Below, piece after piece: positions 1 to 11,508 of a stretch of 64,000 bases of DNA. Source of the DNA: Setophaga petechia (Eukaryota > Chordata > Aves > Passeriformes > Parulidae); the NCBI GenBank assembly GCA_024362935.1, contig JANCRA010000167.1:434001-498000 (forward strand), given 5' to 3'. The position numbers and the translations under genes were made by a program. The stretch's first letter is position 1. Each line of letters opens with the position of its first letter. The notes under the pieces were generated by a model that had not been told where the DNA came from, did not search any database, and worked only from the letters and a program-made list of their open reading frames with translations.

Positions 1-356
1 TCAGCCCCTGTGCTCGGACACTCTCTGTGTCTGACCGAGTTGCTCTGCAGTTTCTCTGCATTTCAGTTTCACTGGTGCTTTGCTGGTGCCAGCTCTGAGT
101 TTTGGTCCTTCCCTGTCCCCCAGTTCCTGTGATAGGACAAACGTGTTCAGGGGGTGAACTGGAGCCCATCCAGGTTAAAATTAGCCCATCCAAGGAGCTC
201 ATTCCAGCCTGGGCCCGGCGTGCCCAGCCGGTGACGGGTGCAGCCCTCCTGCTGCTGCTCCTGGCAGGGCCTGCAGTGGGGCTTGGGCCTTCACACTGTC
301 CTTGTTTCCCATTTTTGAGATTAGATTGAAATGTGGAACAAATCCACCTCCAAAAT

Positions 357-489
357 GGTACCTGACTCAGCTCAGTCTGTGACAGCTTCGATCTTTGTGT
401 GCACACTTGTATAAAAATGTAGTGAATTGAAATATTTTACTTTGGTTTTGACCTTCTTGACATAAATTAGCTGCACTTTGAAATGAGAG
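357..489 (+). repeat. Local direct duplication, copy 1
   Basis: About 133 bp, starting ggtacctg, closely matches 637-768 at a constant offset of 280 bp. Both copies share the core 'cagctcagtctgtgacagct' and a 3' part ending in tagctgc. Only scattered substitutions separate them, so this looks like a fairly recent local duplication. It does not resemble a known coding exon. Confidence 0.85.
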
Positions 490-545
490 TGGCTATAAAT
501 TGGAAGCAATATTTTTGAGTCAAGTGAGATGTTTTAGCTAACTTG

Positions 546-568
546 TTTTTTTTTTTTTTTTTTTTTTT
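546..568. repeat. Poly(T) run, 23 bases
   Basis: An uninterrupted T run lies between the two copies of the local duplication. It could be a slippage tract or the A-tail of a minus-strand retrocopy. No retrogene body was recognised next to it. Confidence 0.85.
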
Positions 569-636
569 ATGGAAGCTCCTCCCTGTGGGTTGGTCTCCGT
601 GAGCTGCTGACCTGGAGCTGGCTCTGAGCAGAGCCT

Positions 637-768
637 GGTACCTGCCTCAGCTCAGTCTGTGACAGCTTTGATCTTTGTGTGCACACTTGTATAAAAATGT
701 AATGAATTGAATTATTTTACTTTGGTTTTGACCTTCTTGACATGAATTAGCTGCGCTTTCAAATAACT
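637..768 (+). repeat. Local direct duplication, copy 2
   Basis: This is the second copy of the 357-489 segment. The two copies flank about 147 bp that includes the poly(T) run and a GC-richer stretch absent from either copy. Confidence 0.85.
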
Positions 769-1436
769 AAATAAAAACTGTCCATCACAACTTTGTGATG
801 TAGGTTCCCTTACCAAGGATACTAAACTTACTGAAACACATACAAAGATGGAATGATTTAAAAAAACCAAAAAACATTCTACAAGAATGAAATTTTTAAT
901 CAGCCTTCAACTTTCTCAGTATTTGCAAAGTGAGAGTGATTGCAGTGCCTTCAACTTTTTTTTTTCCTGGTGAGCTGCCTAGGAGCTCAGAGATTTTTAA
1001 AGAAGGTTCCCCTAGTGTAAAAGGTGAATAGGTGATTCTTTGAGGCACACCAGGGCTGAGTATGGGATCCTCATTTGAGGCAAGGTTATCACTCACATGT
1101 TCAAGTTTTGATACCTCTAGTGCAAGGTGTATGGTGGGAATATTCCCCCTTTGATGGTGCATCTTCATGACCATGATTCTGTTGTGCCCCTGACTGTGTT
1201 CAGGGGACTTCTGTGCCCAGTGTTCTCAAGGGTGTAAAAAACTTATCAGCTGATAATGTCATGCTCCTCAAATGAAATAATCCCAACTTTGTGTCCTTCT
1301 GATAACAGCTGAGTTTCATATTGCCACTCCTTGTGGCTTTTGTCTTGTTTCAAAATTTAAATGTGGTGGTTCTGACATTAAGATGCATTGCTTTTATGGG
1401 TTTTCTAATTTTTGTGTTTCTCTTGTTTGCTTTAAG

Positions 1437-1598
1437 AGTCAGATTTACAGATCTGCCAACACAGGGCACCAACATGTTGCACCAAAAAGATGGAAGAAAG
1501 TTACCAGGCAGCTGTTCGGAGGGAGAGGGCTCAGAGCATCCAGGCCCTGAACTTTGAGCTGAAGTACATGATTGTTGGTCACATCACAGCTTTTCAAG
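1437..1598 (+). CDS. GPC5: GPC5 exon 2 (glypican-5, N-terminal part)
   Basis: This internal exon codes for an early part of the glypican-5 core protein, a GPI-anchored heparan-sulfate proteoglycan that modulates Hedgehog, Wnt and growth-factor signalling at the cell surface. Read from tca at 1439, it encodes 53 whole codons beginning S-D-L-Q-I-C and containing the motif PTCCTKKMEE, which matches the N-terminal cysteine cluster of GPC5. It ends A-F-Q plus one base of the next codon. The acceptor is taken as tttaag at 1431-1436; an alternative AG two bases later (1437-1438) cannot be excluded. The donor is caag/gtagga. The 162-bp length equals that of exon 2 in the paralogue GPC3 (from memory). 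The split codon joins in frame to exon 3 at 62400. No stop or frameshift is present. Confidence 0.93.
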
Positions 1599-4500
1599 GT
1601 AGGAAATTTGGAATAGTTTATAACAATCCAAAGGAAAGCTCTTATCTTTATTTTTCATTCCTATTGCATTGCATGCTCTTGTCACTGCCTTATGGTTTGC
1701 TTCCCAGTTCTTTGATGGTTGTGCTTTTGGATAAAGGTGATGGCACTTAATCTTCACTGGTATGTTAAGCATCTTCCTAAATCTAATTAGGAACAGATTT
1801 AAGGGGTTTCTGGGGTTAGTGTGGACTTTTTAAAGGCATTTTTATGTGTCGTTTCAGTGCTTGCTGGTCATGCTTTTTGATATTCTCTTGTGTTGCTAAA
1901 CCATTTGCAGGTGTAGAACATTAAATGGAGATACATTTGTTTGTGGATGCTGAAAAATGAGTGCTCTAACTGATATGTCAAATGAGAATACAGATCTTGC
2001 TTCATGGCAAAATGCAAGATTCCTTGCTCTAACAGACACCTATCAGACTATTTAGCTCCTTCATGCAGGTGATTATTGTACAGTTACAGGGAGGAAAATG
2101 CTTGGGGAGAACTCTGCACTGTAGTGCTGGGTACTGCAGGCTTTTCTCTAGAAGGACATTTAAACATAGGCTGTGAACTTTAAACTTATGGTAGCTGAGT
2201 GATTAAATCAGTCAGTGAGTGGTGAATGCAGCTTACTGACCTCTGTGGGCCCAATTATGTGCTTAATTTTAACTCTGCTTTGCTGTGTTCAGTGCTGAGC
2301 ACCCTCATGGAATGGGCTCTGAAATGAAGCCAGAAGTTATTAAAATACCAAGATCTATTGTTAGAAAGCAGGTTTTATCAGTGGTATCTTTTTTTGGTCT
2401 GGTTTCTCCCATTTGAGTGAAAATACTATAAATAAAAGATGTGACTGACAGTTAATAAGAGACAGCATATTATCAAAAATTGACAAGAAGTGATGGTGGA
2501 AGTCTGAAATAGACATGAAGGGGCAAGAGAAAAATTTTCTTCTTTTGTTTTTTTTTTTTTTTTATATCATTCCTTTTTTATCCCCAAGTGAGAAATGGCA
2601 TTTTTTGGTTTATTTTACAATTAATTTTTGGAAATGTTTGATATCCCCTTTCATGAAAGAATTGGTTTTGGAGGGCACTTCAGAGGAACACTGAAGTGAA
2701 AGAGTGCCTGTTGGCATTGTTAAATGCTGGTTATTCATTCAAGCAATCTTTCAGCATTATGACTGAATAAAGGTAAGGTCAGAATAGATTAACCTAGCAG
2801 CCCCTTTGGGTCAAGCCAGAGGCTTTATTGTCCCTTGCAGATGAAGCCTTTTGATGGAATGAAAGCAGTAGTTAGACATTTCACACAGTTTAGATTTACA
2901 AGCATTTTCTGGAAGTGGGTAAATAGGTTGTTTGTTGTGACTTGCTGTGGCTGGCCTTCTGTCTGCATTAGGTGGGAACACTTGAAAAATGTAACTTTGC
3001 TGGCTTGCACTGGGAGCTGCTTTTGTCCTTTGGTTTTGTCCCAGGTGTCAGGGAAAAGCCTCTCTCTTTATCTTGTGCTGGACAAACATTCTGTTGCTAA
3101 GACTGGTGCTGTGCAGACATTTACTGAGAGAGAAGATCTTTGCATTGAATTAACTCTGTCCTTTTGGTCTGTTTTCACTTGTTGCTGTTTTGAATGATAA
3201 AGTGAGTGTGCCAACAGCACATTTTACAGCCTGAGAAAAGGAAACCCTGATTTTTAGAAGCTTTCAGATGCTTTTTAGATTTCATGGTTTTTTTGCAGCA
3301 GGGAAAACTGACTCAGACTTACTGAAAAATAGCACTTTATTCATTTGTATGGAGTGGTGTTTACTTGTACAATTTTCATGCACAATTTGCTTTTATTTAT
3401 ACACATTTTTAGTACTGTTAGTTTAGTCAAAGCAAAGCAGTAGTTAGCCTTGCTGCCTGCTTCTGAGGAAAGGAAATCTAAGCTGTTTTTTATGCACTTT
3501 AAGCAGACAATAGTGTTCATATTACACCAATGCTGATGAAATAATTTTCAAGATTACTGTGATGTAAGAGATGGATTTGCAGTAGTCCATCACTGAGAAC
3601 ATAGTGGTGGCAGTTAAATTTCATTGGGAAAAAGAGAAAACTTTTTTGGAAGGGGATACACCCAAAGAGAATGTTGGTTTCTTTTATTTTTTAAGTTATC
3701 ATCTCCTTATATTCTTTCAAAGAAGTCACAAGACAGTTCTGGGGACATTTAAGTGCCACAAGTATAAATAATAAGGATTTTTCTCAGGTGATCAGGAGTT
3801 TTGATATGAATTTGGTTAAATATTCCCTCTACACTGCCTTGGCACTGCAGTTGGCTGTGGGTATTTTGGACTTGAAGAGATACTGGTTGGTGTTTTCTTC
3901 TTGAAAGTGAAAATGTTATTTAAGTAGCTTTGCCCACAGCTGAAATAAGACAATTTTCACAGGTGGATTTAGTTGTGCAGGATAATTAGTCACTAAGACC
4001 TGATTAAATACATCACAGCTGTGGGCAAGCTTGTTTTATTTGGGCTAGTGCCCAATCCATTTATATGGACAACTTCAGCACTAAGGTTGTCCCATTACTT
4101 TTCCCATTTAAAGTTTCCAGTGTTAGCAAGTATTTTTGCTCAAACACTTTACTAAATCAAGCCTCTGCATGGATGGGTTTTGCTGGAGTGCCTGTCTCAG
4201 GTGCTCAGAGCACTGATCTGATCTGGCACCAACTGCAGGCTGAAAATGCCCTCCCCATGAGAGACAGGACAGAGGCAAGGAAGGGCCAGCTGGCTGCTTG
4301 GGAGGCACAGCATCACAGTCAGCTCCTGCAAACCATACAGGGACACAGAATCTGGGGCTCTGGCAGCCTGAATGCAAGCAGGGCCCAGCCCAGGGAGGGT
4401 CTCATGGACAGCTGAGGCTTTTCATTCTCTTCATGTTCTGGTCCATGGTGCAGCCTCGAGGTCACAGCCATGGGTTTAGTCCCTCCACAGATGTGTGACT

Positions 4501-6495
4501 GCTCCAAATGGAATCACAGGCAAGGAGGAGGAAGGGCACGAGGTGAGTGAGTGATCCAGGCTGTAACAGGAGCAGTGTAACAGAGGGGAATGTGCCTGTT
4601 GGGATGATCCTCCCTGTCAGCCTGTGGCTCTGCACTGCTGGCTTTGTTGTGGGTGCATTTTGGAGCAGGTCATTTGTCCCACCCAGAGATGTGCCTGCCT
4701 GTCTGTGCTCCTGTGGCTGCAGCCTGAAATGCCCAGCAGAACTATTTAAATGAATGATGAAACAGGACACTTCCATTTTGTAGCTCACTTTCCCCTGTGA
4801 TAATGAGAAGATTCTCTTCTGAACTTACTATTTCCTTTGTCACAGTGGTTATTTAAGGCTTGTCTGTAAACAAATGTGTTGTTTTAGATGGATGTCTTTG
4901 TGGTGATGGTACCTGTTATTTGGCAGTCATCCATCCCTGCCCCAATTTCCTCGTGCAGTCCCTGCACCCCTTGGGGACACTTCCAAGTGTGGCAAGTGCT
5001 TCATTGTTAATGGATTAGGGGCAGTGTGGGTGTGCAGGCTGAAAGTTGCTGTCAGAAGAGGTATGGACAGTCTGACAGGAGAGCTTTGTTGTGCTCAGAC
5101 AGCAGAGAGAACCTGGCCTCCCTTTTCTGTGTCCTTCATGGAGTGCTAACAGGTGCCACATAAGGACCCACAGACAGCTTGGCTCTGCTCCTGTCATCGT
5201 GTGCTGAGGCTAATTTGAGGTAATGAGAATCCAAACACTGATAATTTATTTGTTCTGCTGATGGTCTCTGCACAGAGGCAGAACAAGATACTTTTAAACC
5301 TACATCACTTTTCAGTCACCAAATTAGCAGCTGTCAGAGATATGGTGAAAAACTTTGAGCTCGACAGTTTAAAAGAATTACTGTTCTCTGCACTTGTTTT
5401 TACAGTAGGCAATAGGGATTGTTCACTTAATCTCTGAAGAGAAAAAGCTTGTTGGTCATAAAGCACTAATTTGTGTTGCTTTTCTGAAATAACATTTATC
5501 TGACCTTGAGGGTCGGGTGCTGGGACCAGTTCCAGTGTTCTCCCAGCTGTGGGAGGGAGGATGAGCTTTGGAGCTCTGTTCCTTTCACTCCTAACCCACA
5601 GGGTTTGGCAAAGCTGTGCTCACCTTCTGCTTTCTACACAACAGGAAGGTGCTGGTTGGGAAAGCACCTTGCTGCACTTTCTAATAGCTGCAGGTGTCCT
5701 GACCTTGCAGTGCATGCACATTGGTTTGCCCTCTTGCCATCTGATCCAAGCAGGAAATTTGGGAAGGACATGAATGACAGAAAGGGAAGCTTTTTGTAGC
5801 AGTCCAGGACTTCTGGTTGTCAGTAAAATGCCTGAAAGTTAATGCCTTGTTTATCCCTAAAGTCCTGAAGCACAAAGATTGTCCTCTGAAAGCCTCTGTG
5901 GGGAATGGGGATGGCTGGATGGTTTCAGGGGATCTTGGGGTGGATAACACCAGGGGGCCCATTAATCAACTGATCCAAACTCTCCCAGAAGAGAACAATA
6001 CACTACAGAGCACTCAGGGCTGTGTGGAGTAAAAAACATGTTCTGTTTTCATTTGGCTCTCTTGCAGTGTTCCTGATACTTATTTTTACTGAATTTAGGA
6101 ATAGCAACTTGAAATAGGAGTGTCTGGTTAGTGGTGTTGAAGTGCAATGACATTTACAAAACAAAGACTTGGCTGTAGAAGTGCACTCTGGTTTGAAGTA
6201 AATTACTGCACAAAGAGTGGCCACAATGCTGGGATGGATGTGGTCCAGAATCAATGAGCTGTTTAAAAAAAGGCCAACCATCACCAGCAGAAACCTGCCA
6301 AAGCTCACCACCAGTGCTTCTGGTTCCTGTTATTTACTGCTGGATTACAGAAATGCAGAAGTGTTGTTTTCTAAGTAGGCTTTTGTAGTCCTGTACTGCT
6401 TGGTTATTCTCTCAGACAAGTTGTTCCCCACCCCTGCTCACTTGTGTTGTGCTCTGCTGATCTTTGGGCTGGAAGTTACACACTCACAGCAGGGA
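1599..6495 (+). other. GPC5: 5' part of GPC5 intron 2; nothing recognised
   Basis: Intron 2 begins here with gtagga. This stretch is ordinary AT-rich intronic sequence with short T runs (for example 2549-2563). Open frames such as those at 2835-3197 and 4065-4415 show no domain or homology I recognise and lack exon-like splice context. No repeat boundary could be defined. Confidence 0.6.
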
Positions 6496-7152
6496 GTTCT
6501 GCAGTCTTCCATTAACCAGGCACAAAATGTCCAGTGACAAAATACCACCCAAACCCATGGAGAAGAAGGTAAAGAAGAAGGACCAGTGTCTGCCCTAAAA
6601 CCTCCATCTTTATTATATTACTATATTCTAAAACCCCAAACTCTAAGTTTTCCATCATGTGATATTACACACTTCTATTCAAACTCCACACCTGCAATCC
6701 TGACGAGGTAGACGGGAGACTTGCTCATCCTCTAATGCAGACAAATCTCGACTTTATTGATTAACAGAATTACTTTTATAATCACAGTAATAAGGCTCAT
6801 ACATATTGCAAAACTAAAGCTCACTATTGGTCAGCTATAAAAGTCAGTCACACCTATTCTCAAGATGTTTGTGGCTTCTTTTTTACTTCCTGTTATCACA
6901 TAATTTACAAAACAACTTCTTGCTCAAAGAAACCATGTCCTTGAATTAGGCAGCTGCTGTTTTCTTAGATGCTCTTTCTCACGTTACTTTTCCCATGGAC
7001 TGTGTCTCAGTAAAAAAACTGTCCACACAATCCCAGTTCTGTCATTCCATTTTGGAAGCTTCTCCATGTCCTCAGGTCAATGCAGTGTTCTCCTGGGATT
7101 CAGTCTGTCAGCACAGAAAGTCTAAAATTCTCAGCATCCAGGACTCCCAACA
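6496..7152 (-). mobile_element. Old solo LTR, split by a nested LTR and internally deleted
   Basis: This is a second copy of the LTR at 47680-48231. The two share 'aacccatggagaagaaggt', a long block ending in gatatcac/gatattac, and the right terminus ccaaca (minus strand TGTTGG). About 140 bp near 6530 are missing relative to the other copy, and 6701-7027 is a later insertion. Removing that insertion and one TSD restores continuous alignment across caatcc/cagt. The left boundary near 6496 is approximate and no TSD was found. A TTTATT at 6609-6614 is AATAAA on the minus strand, so minus orientation is tentative. Confidence 0.8.
6701..7027 (-). mobile_element. Nested solo LTR (327 bp) with perfect 6-bp TSD
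   Basis: The element starts tgacgaggtag and ends gtccaca, the canonical TG...CA. It is flanked on both sides by caatcc (6695-6700 and 7028-7033). It sits inside an older LTR, and the uninterrupted form of that target is visible in the related copy near 48110. A TTTATT at 6753-6758 gives a minus-strand AATAAA, supporting minus orientation. The 6-bp TSD suits a class II (ERVK-like) retrovirus. No internal retroviral sequence remains. Confidence 0.88.
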
Positions 7153-9624
7153 GGCCAGGATGCAGAGTTTGGTTTTGCTCTAGGCAAAAATGATTTCCAT
7201 CAGAGGGACAGGCACTGCTGGGGTGTTCCTGTCCCCCTCCAGTTCCAGGTCTCAGTGGATCTGTGTCCTTCAGCAGCAGTGAGAGCTGTTCATGCATCCA
7301 AGGCTGGAAAATCCCTTCCCAGCTGTGAGCTGCCTGCTGTGCAGCACTGCTGGCTGCCTTTGGGGCTGCAGAGCCCCCAGTTCATCCCAGTGACCAAACC
7401 AGGCTCAGCTCAGCTGCTGCTGGTCCTTGTTGAAATGCAGACACTGCACTGGGTACTCCAAATTTACAGACTTCAGGCACTTGTGGAGTACCTCAGTGTG
7501 GGTGTATTGGTGCTGCAGACAGGTGAAGGGAGGAGCAGAGAGGGGAAGATATTTTTCCTGAAATGGAGCATCATATACCATAGGATCCCTCTAAAAAAGT
7601 ATTTTCTAGAGACCTTGGAGAGGAAGGAATTTTGTCTTAGTGTAGTCTCCTGAGGTGTTTGCTGCAGGAGTGAGAGATGCTCCTTTTGTCCTTGATCTTG
7701 GCATGGTTGGGCTGCTTTGCCCTAAATGAGGGCATGGGCAGGAAATGAACAGGGAAATCTATCAGAAATATCAACATGCTTTCCTCTTTCCCTGGAAACT
7801 GATAATTCCAGAGCTTGCCAAGTCTAGGCCAAGATGTACCAATTATCCAGTGGTGTGATTATCCCTTGTTGGGCTCACTGTCCTTAATTCCCTTCTCCCC
7901 AGGTTATCTCTTGGCTGCCACAGCAGAATTGACAGTGTTGGCTATGTGCTGATGCTGTTTAATTGTGCTTCAGGTCTCCTGCTCTAAACACCCTGCCTAC
8001 TTGTTCCATGGTGTCCATGGATCTGAAATTTTACCATGACAAATATGTTATTGCCTGTAAGATTTTATCTTCTATTCTTCTATTGCCTATAAGATTTTAT
8101 CTCCAAAGCCCAGGGCTTTGCTAAGATTTCAGTCTTTGCATGTGGGTTGGTGGAAGGGGGTGTTAAATTCTTTCCTGTAATTGTCCCTCTCTCAGCAAAA
8201 TAAAAGGTTTGCAGTGTGCTGTTCCCTAATGCCCTCACCTTTTATCTTCTGAATGTGCAAAATTAAAAGAAAATCTTGGTGGGGGCCAGGGACTGTGAGT
8301 AAATATTAACATTACATTGTGAATGGAGATTACTGAGCTCTCTGTGCAGCTTATGTGTTCTGTCTCTAAACTTTCTGAATGTGTGAGGTGGTATTTTCTT
8401 TTTGGCCTGTGGTGCTTTGGAGTAATATCTTTTCAGAAGTTGTGTGTACATTTTTGTCAGGATTCTAGATTCAGATTGATGCTTTCATGCTGTACATTAC
8501 TGAAAGAATTAATATGTTTCTTACTTGTTGTCAAGAATACTATATTGTTCCATTTTTCATAGAAATTGATATCATTGAGATCTACTATTGATAAATAGTT
8601 TAAGAAATTTACTTTATTTCTATGTACAGGCTGAAAATTAAATAGGGAAAAATCCCAAATAAAACCTTTAAATAAAACATACCTCTAAAATTTTCCTGCA
8701 GTGCCTATTATACAAAAATGAACTTGTGGAGAAGTTAATTCCAGCCTCTCATGTCCTATAAGACTGTGTGCCTCCAGATTCTTCCCATACTGTTGGATTT
8801 CCCATAGGGTACATTACAAAAAGCAAGTATCTGATGGTTTTGTATGGCTTTCACTATTTTTTCAAGGTTATTTAAATTGTACTGAAAAGATAATTTCCCT
8901 AATCAAACTACTGATCCCATTCTGTGTTTCCTTGATAGTGCTCCCCTCCTGCATCTAAAGTACACCTTTCATCCTGTATTTTCCACTGTAACCCAGTGGA
9001 TCACCTGGGATCTAAATGTCAGGTACAGTAGTACTTACAGGCCAGTAATTCCAGCCTTTTGTCCCAGTATAAAAATTCAAATGGGAACAGTTTTGGCTTT
9101 TCCTGTGCTCCCTTTCATGTTAGAGATGTGTGAGCTGTAAAGATTCTCTGTGCCCTCACTGCCAGGATTTATCCACCTGTGATTCTGGTGTTTAATCAGC
9201 ATCTCTGACTCCTCTGGAATGTAAATACCTGTTGGTCTTGGTAATTTCTGTGTGTTTCTGATTGCATTAATGTATCCCTTGGCTGCTGCTTGTCATTTGG
9301 GCAGCTTGTTAGGAAGAAAATGACAAGTCTTTAAAAGAAAACAGGAAAAATCAGAAGAATAATGGAGGAAATGAGACAATTCTGATGACTTATTCTTTCA
9401 AATCAAGTGGAAAAATAAATGAAAACCTAGGAAGAATGCTTAATTCTAGCTGTAGAATGGAAATCACTGTCCTGCAAACCAAATTCAGTAATGATCACAT
9501 CCACATAAGCCTTTATAGGGTAACTGCAGCTGGTGACTGTATTGTTAATAGTGGATTTCTCCTTAAACATAGGAAAACTCTCCATTAAGTCTTACCTATT
9601 AGACTGAAATCACCTTTTATGTAG
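7153..9624 (+). other. GPC5: Intron 2 sequence; nothing recognised
   Basis: This is unique-looking intronic DNA. A small imperfect duplication around 8045-8105 repeats 'attgcct.taagattttatct'. The open frame at 7255-7653 has no recognisable domain and is judged chance. Confidence 0.55.
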
Positions 9625-10470
9625 TGTAGGAGCAATGGGGGGTAGGATGGTCAGGATGGATGGAGAGGAGAGATCTCTGCAGCCAGGGCTGGAACTTGGG
9701 GTTTATTGCAAAGGGCCTGGGTGCAGGGCCCTGCTGGGATTTGGGGTTTATTGCAAAGGGCCTGGGTGCAGGGCCCTGCTGGGATTTGGGGTTTATTGCA
9801 AAGGGCCTGGGTGCAGGGCCCTGCTGGGATTTGGGGTTTATTGCAAAGGGCCTGGGTGCAGGGCCCTGCTGGGATTTGGGGTTTATTGCAAAGGGCCTGG
9901 GGGCAGGGCCCTGCTGGGATTTGGGGTTTATTGCAAAGGGCCTGGGTGCAGGGCCCTGCTGGGAGCTGCCAAACACAGCTGGAGCAGGATGAGAGAAGAG
10001 AGGGGGAGAGAGGATGAGAGGGTAAGAGAGCAAAAGCTTAAGAGAGTAAAAGGGGTAAGAGTGTGAAGTTCCCGTTACAATACCATAAATCATCTTCTGT
10101 GTTGAATATTCTGATTCTCACTAACCAGTCTAGTACAATACACAAATCCTATAGCATTTCCATACAGCCTATAGGAATCACTACATTACCACACTGTGTT
10201 ACATTTTAAACCCTAAAAACTCCTCTTTGGGCCCCTTCTGCCAAGCTGTGGGGTCTGCTCTGACCCTTGGACCTGCCTGCTTGCAGAGGGTCTTGTTCCA
10301 TCAAAAGGGGATCACCTTCAGCTGGCCACACCATTGTTTTCCAGTTGTTCAGTAACTGAGGGATCTCAAAACTTGCTTTCATTTCAATCTCGCTTATAGT
10401 TTCAATGTTCTCAAAATCTTTTGCCAGGCAATCATACTGATAAGGCTCTCCTGTTTCATCTTCCCCAACA
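9625..10470 (-). mobile_element. Solo LTR with six-unit poly(A)-signal array, no matching TSD
   Basis: This 846-bp element has termini tgtagg... and ...ccccaaca on the plus strand, so on the minus strand it runs TGTTGGGG...CCTACA. It is a copy of 39150-40050, sharing the 45-bp tandem array and a long flank including 'taaatcatctt' and 'cctataggaatcactacatt'. Flanking hexamers differ (atgtag on the left, tcccag on the right). The copy may therefore be a recombinant of two insertions or have lost a flank. AATAAA on the minus strand in every array unit supports minus orientation. Confidence 0.85.
9696..9965 (-). repeat. 45-bp tandem repeat, six units, inside LTR
   Basis: Six head-to-tail 45-bp units each contain TTTATTGCAAAGGGCCTGG; TTTATT occurs at 9702, 9747, 9792, 9837, 9882 and 9927. 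On the minus strand each is a GCAATAAACC polyadenylation hexamer. One unit carries ggggcagg in place of gggtgcagg. Because 45 is a multiple of three, the array is open in several frames, producing spurious repetitive open frames rather than real proteins. Confidence 0.95.
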
Positions 10471-11508
10471 TCCCAGTGGCAATGAGCAGTCACCCCTGGC
10501 AGTGCCCAGCCCTGTGAGCAGCTCCTGCTACAGCAATTCCTGAGTGCAGCTTTGCTTTGGGAAATGCTGCAGTTCTTCCTGAGGAGTGCACCTGCAGAGC
10601 TGTGCTTGTGGATAACTGGAGAATATTGCCAGAAGCTGACACTGGAAATCATTATACACTTATCAGTATTGAAGTTTTTGGCTGGTTGCTGGGATTGCAG
10701 TACTTTGACTGCTAAGCAGAAGTGCTGTATTGTTTAGATATCTTTGTAGCATTCAATTTATTAAACACAGATTTTATGGAACTCTTTGGCCTGAGGCTTT
10801 GAAAGTACAGGATGATTCCATGTGAAGTGGTGAGAGAAATAAACATTAAATACATTTTAAAGGAAACAGCAAATCATCCAGATAAGATATCATCCATTTA
10901 GCCTTGATAATCATCGTGTAAACTTTCTTCCTGAGCTTGTCTGCCTGTGGCTGCCATTTGATGCCTGGAATGTCAGCAATTTGGGGCAGGGACAGTCTCT
11001 TCATCGTCTATTTATAACTGCTTTTCAGGCAATCTGGGTAGGGCATCTTGGTGCTACAACAAGAAATCTAATGAACACACACACACACATATATGTATCA
11101 TGTGATCATGTATTTGGTTATCTTCCATCCCTGTCCATATTTCCATATTTCACCTGTTGGTGTTTGTATTTGTGCTTTTCTTCCTCTTTGTTCCAGTGCC
11201 TTGTCAGGCTGTTGACTGTGTTTTCAGAGTACAAAAACATGGTGGAACTGTAGCCCCACAAACTAATGAGATGTTAGATGAGATGGAAAACACTAAGATG
11301 GCTGGAGAAAAGTGTTCATTCATTAAAAAAAACCCCAAAAAACCCCCAAAAAGCCTGCAAAAGCAAAGTGAGCTCCTCTAACACGAGAGACAGCAGCACA
11401 GACAGATGCAGGGTGTGCAAAACCAACAGGGTCGTGCTTTTCAGTGTAAGAGAGAGTGTTCTGAGCTGTGTTGGGATTTTTAGATCAGATTTCAGAGTTC
11501 ATGTATGG
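10471..11508 (+). other. GPC5: Intron 2 sequence; short CA/TA microsatellite only
   Basis: A short (AC)n(AT)n run lies near 11074-11096 and an A/C-rich stretch at about 11323-11352. Nothing else was recognised. Confidence 0.55.

Larger units (their letters stand above)
1..1436 (+). other. GPC5: 3' end of GPC5 intron 1
   Basis: This is non-coding sequence upstream of exon 2, ending in a pyrimidine-rich tract and an AG at 1435-1436. It contains a local 133-bp direct duplication and a 23-base T run, described separately. The remaining open frames are short, lack family resemblance and look like chance. Confidence 0.75.

Noticed and set aside
2835..3197. 120-codon plus-strand frame in intron 2
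   Set aside because: No family resemblance, no exon-like boundaries, composition like surrounding intron.
9617..10093. Repetitive open frames over the 45-bp array (15-residue proline-rich repeat), seen also at 39114-39672
   Set aside because: A 45-bp period keeps any frame without a stop open. The array lies in the R/U5 region of an LTR, and open frames exist in several frames on both strands.
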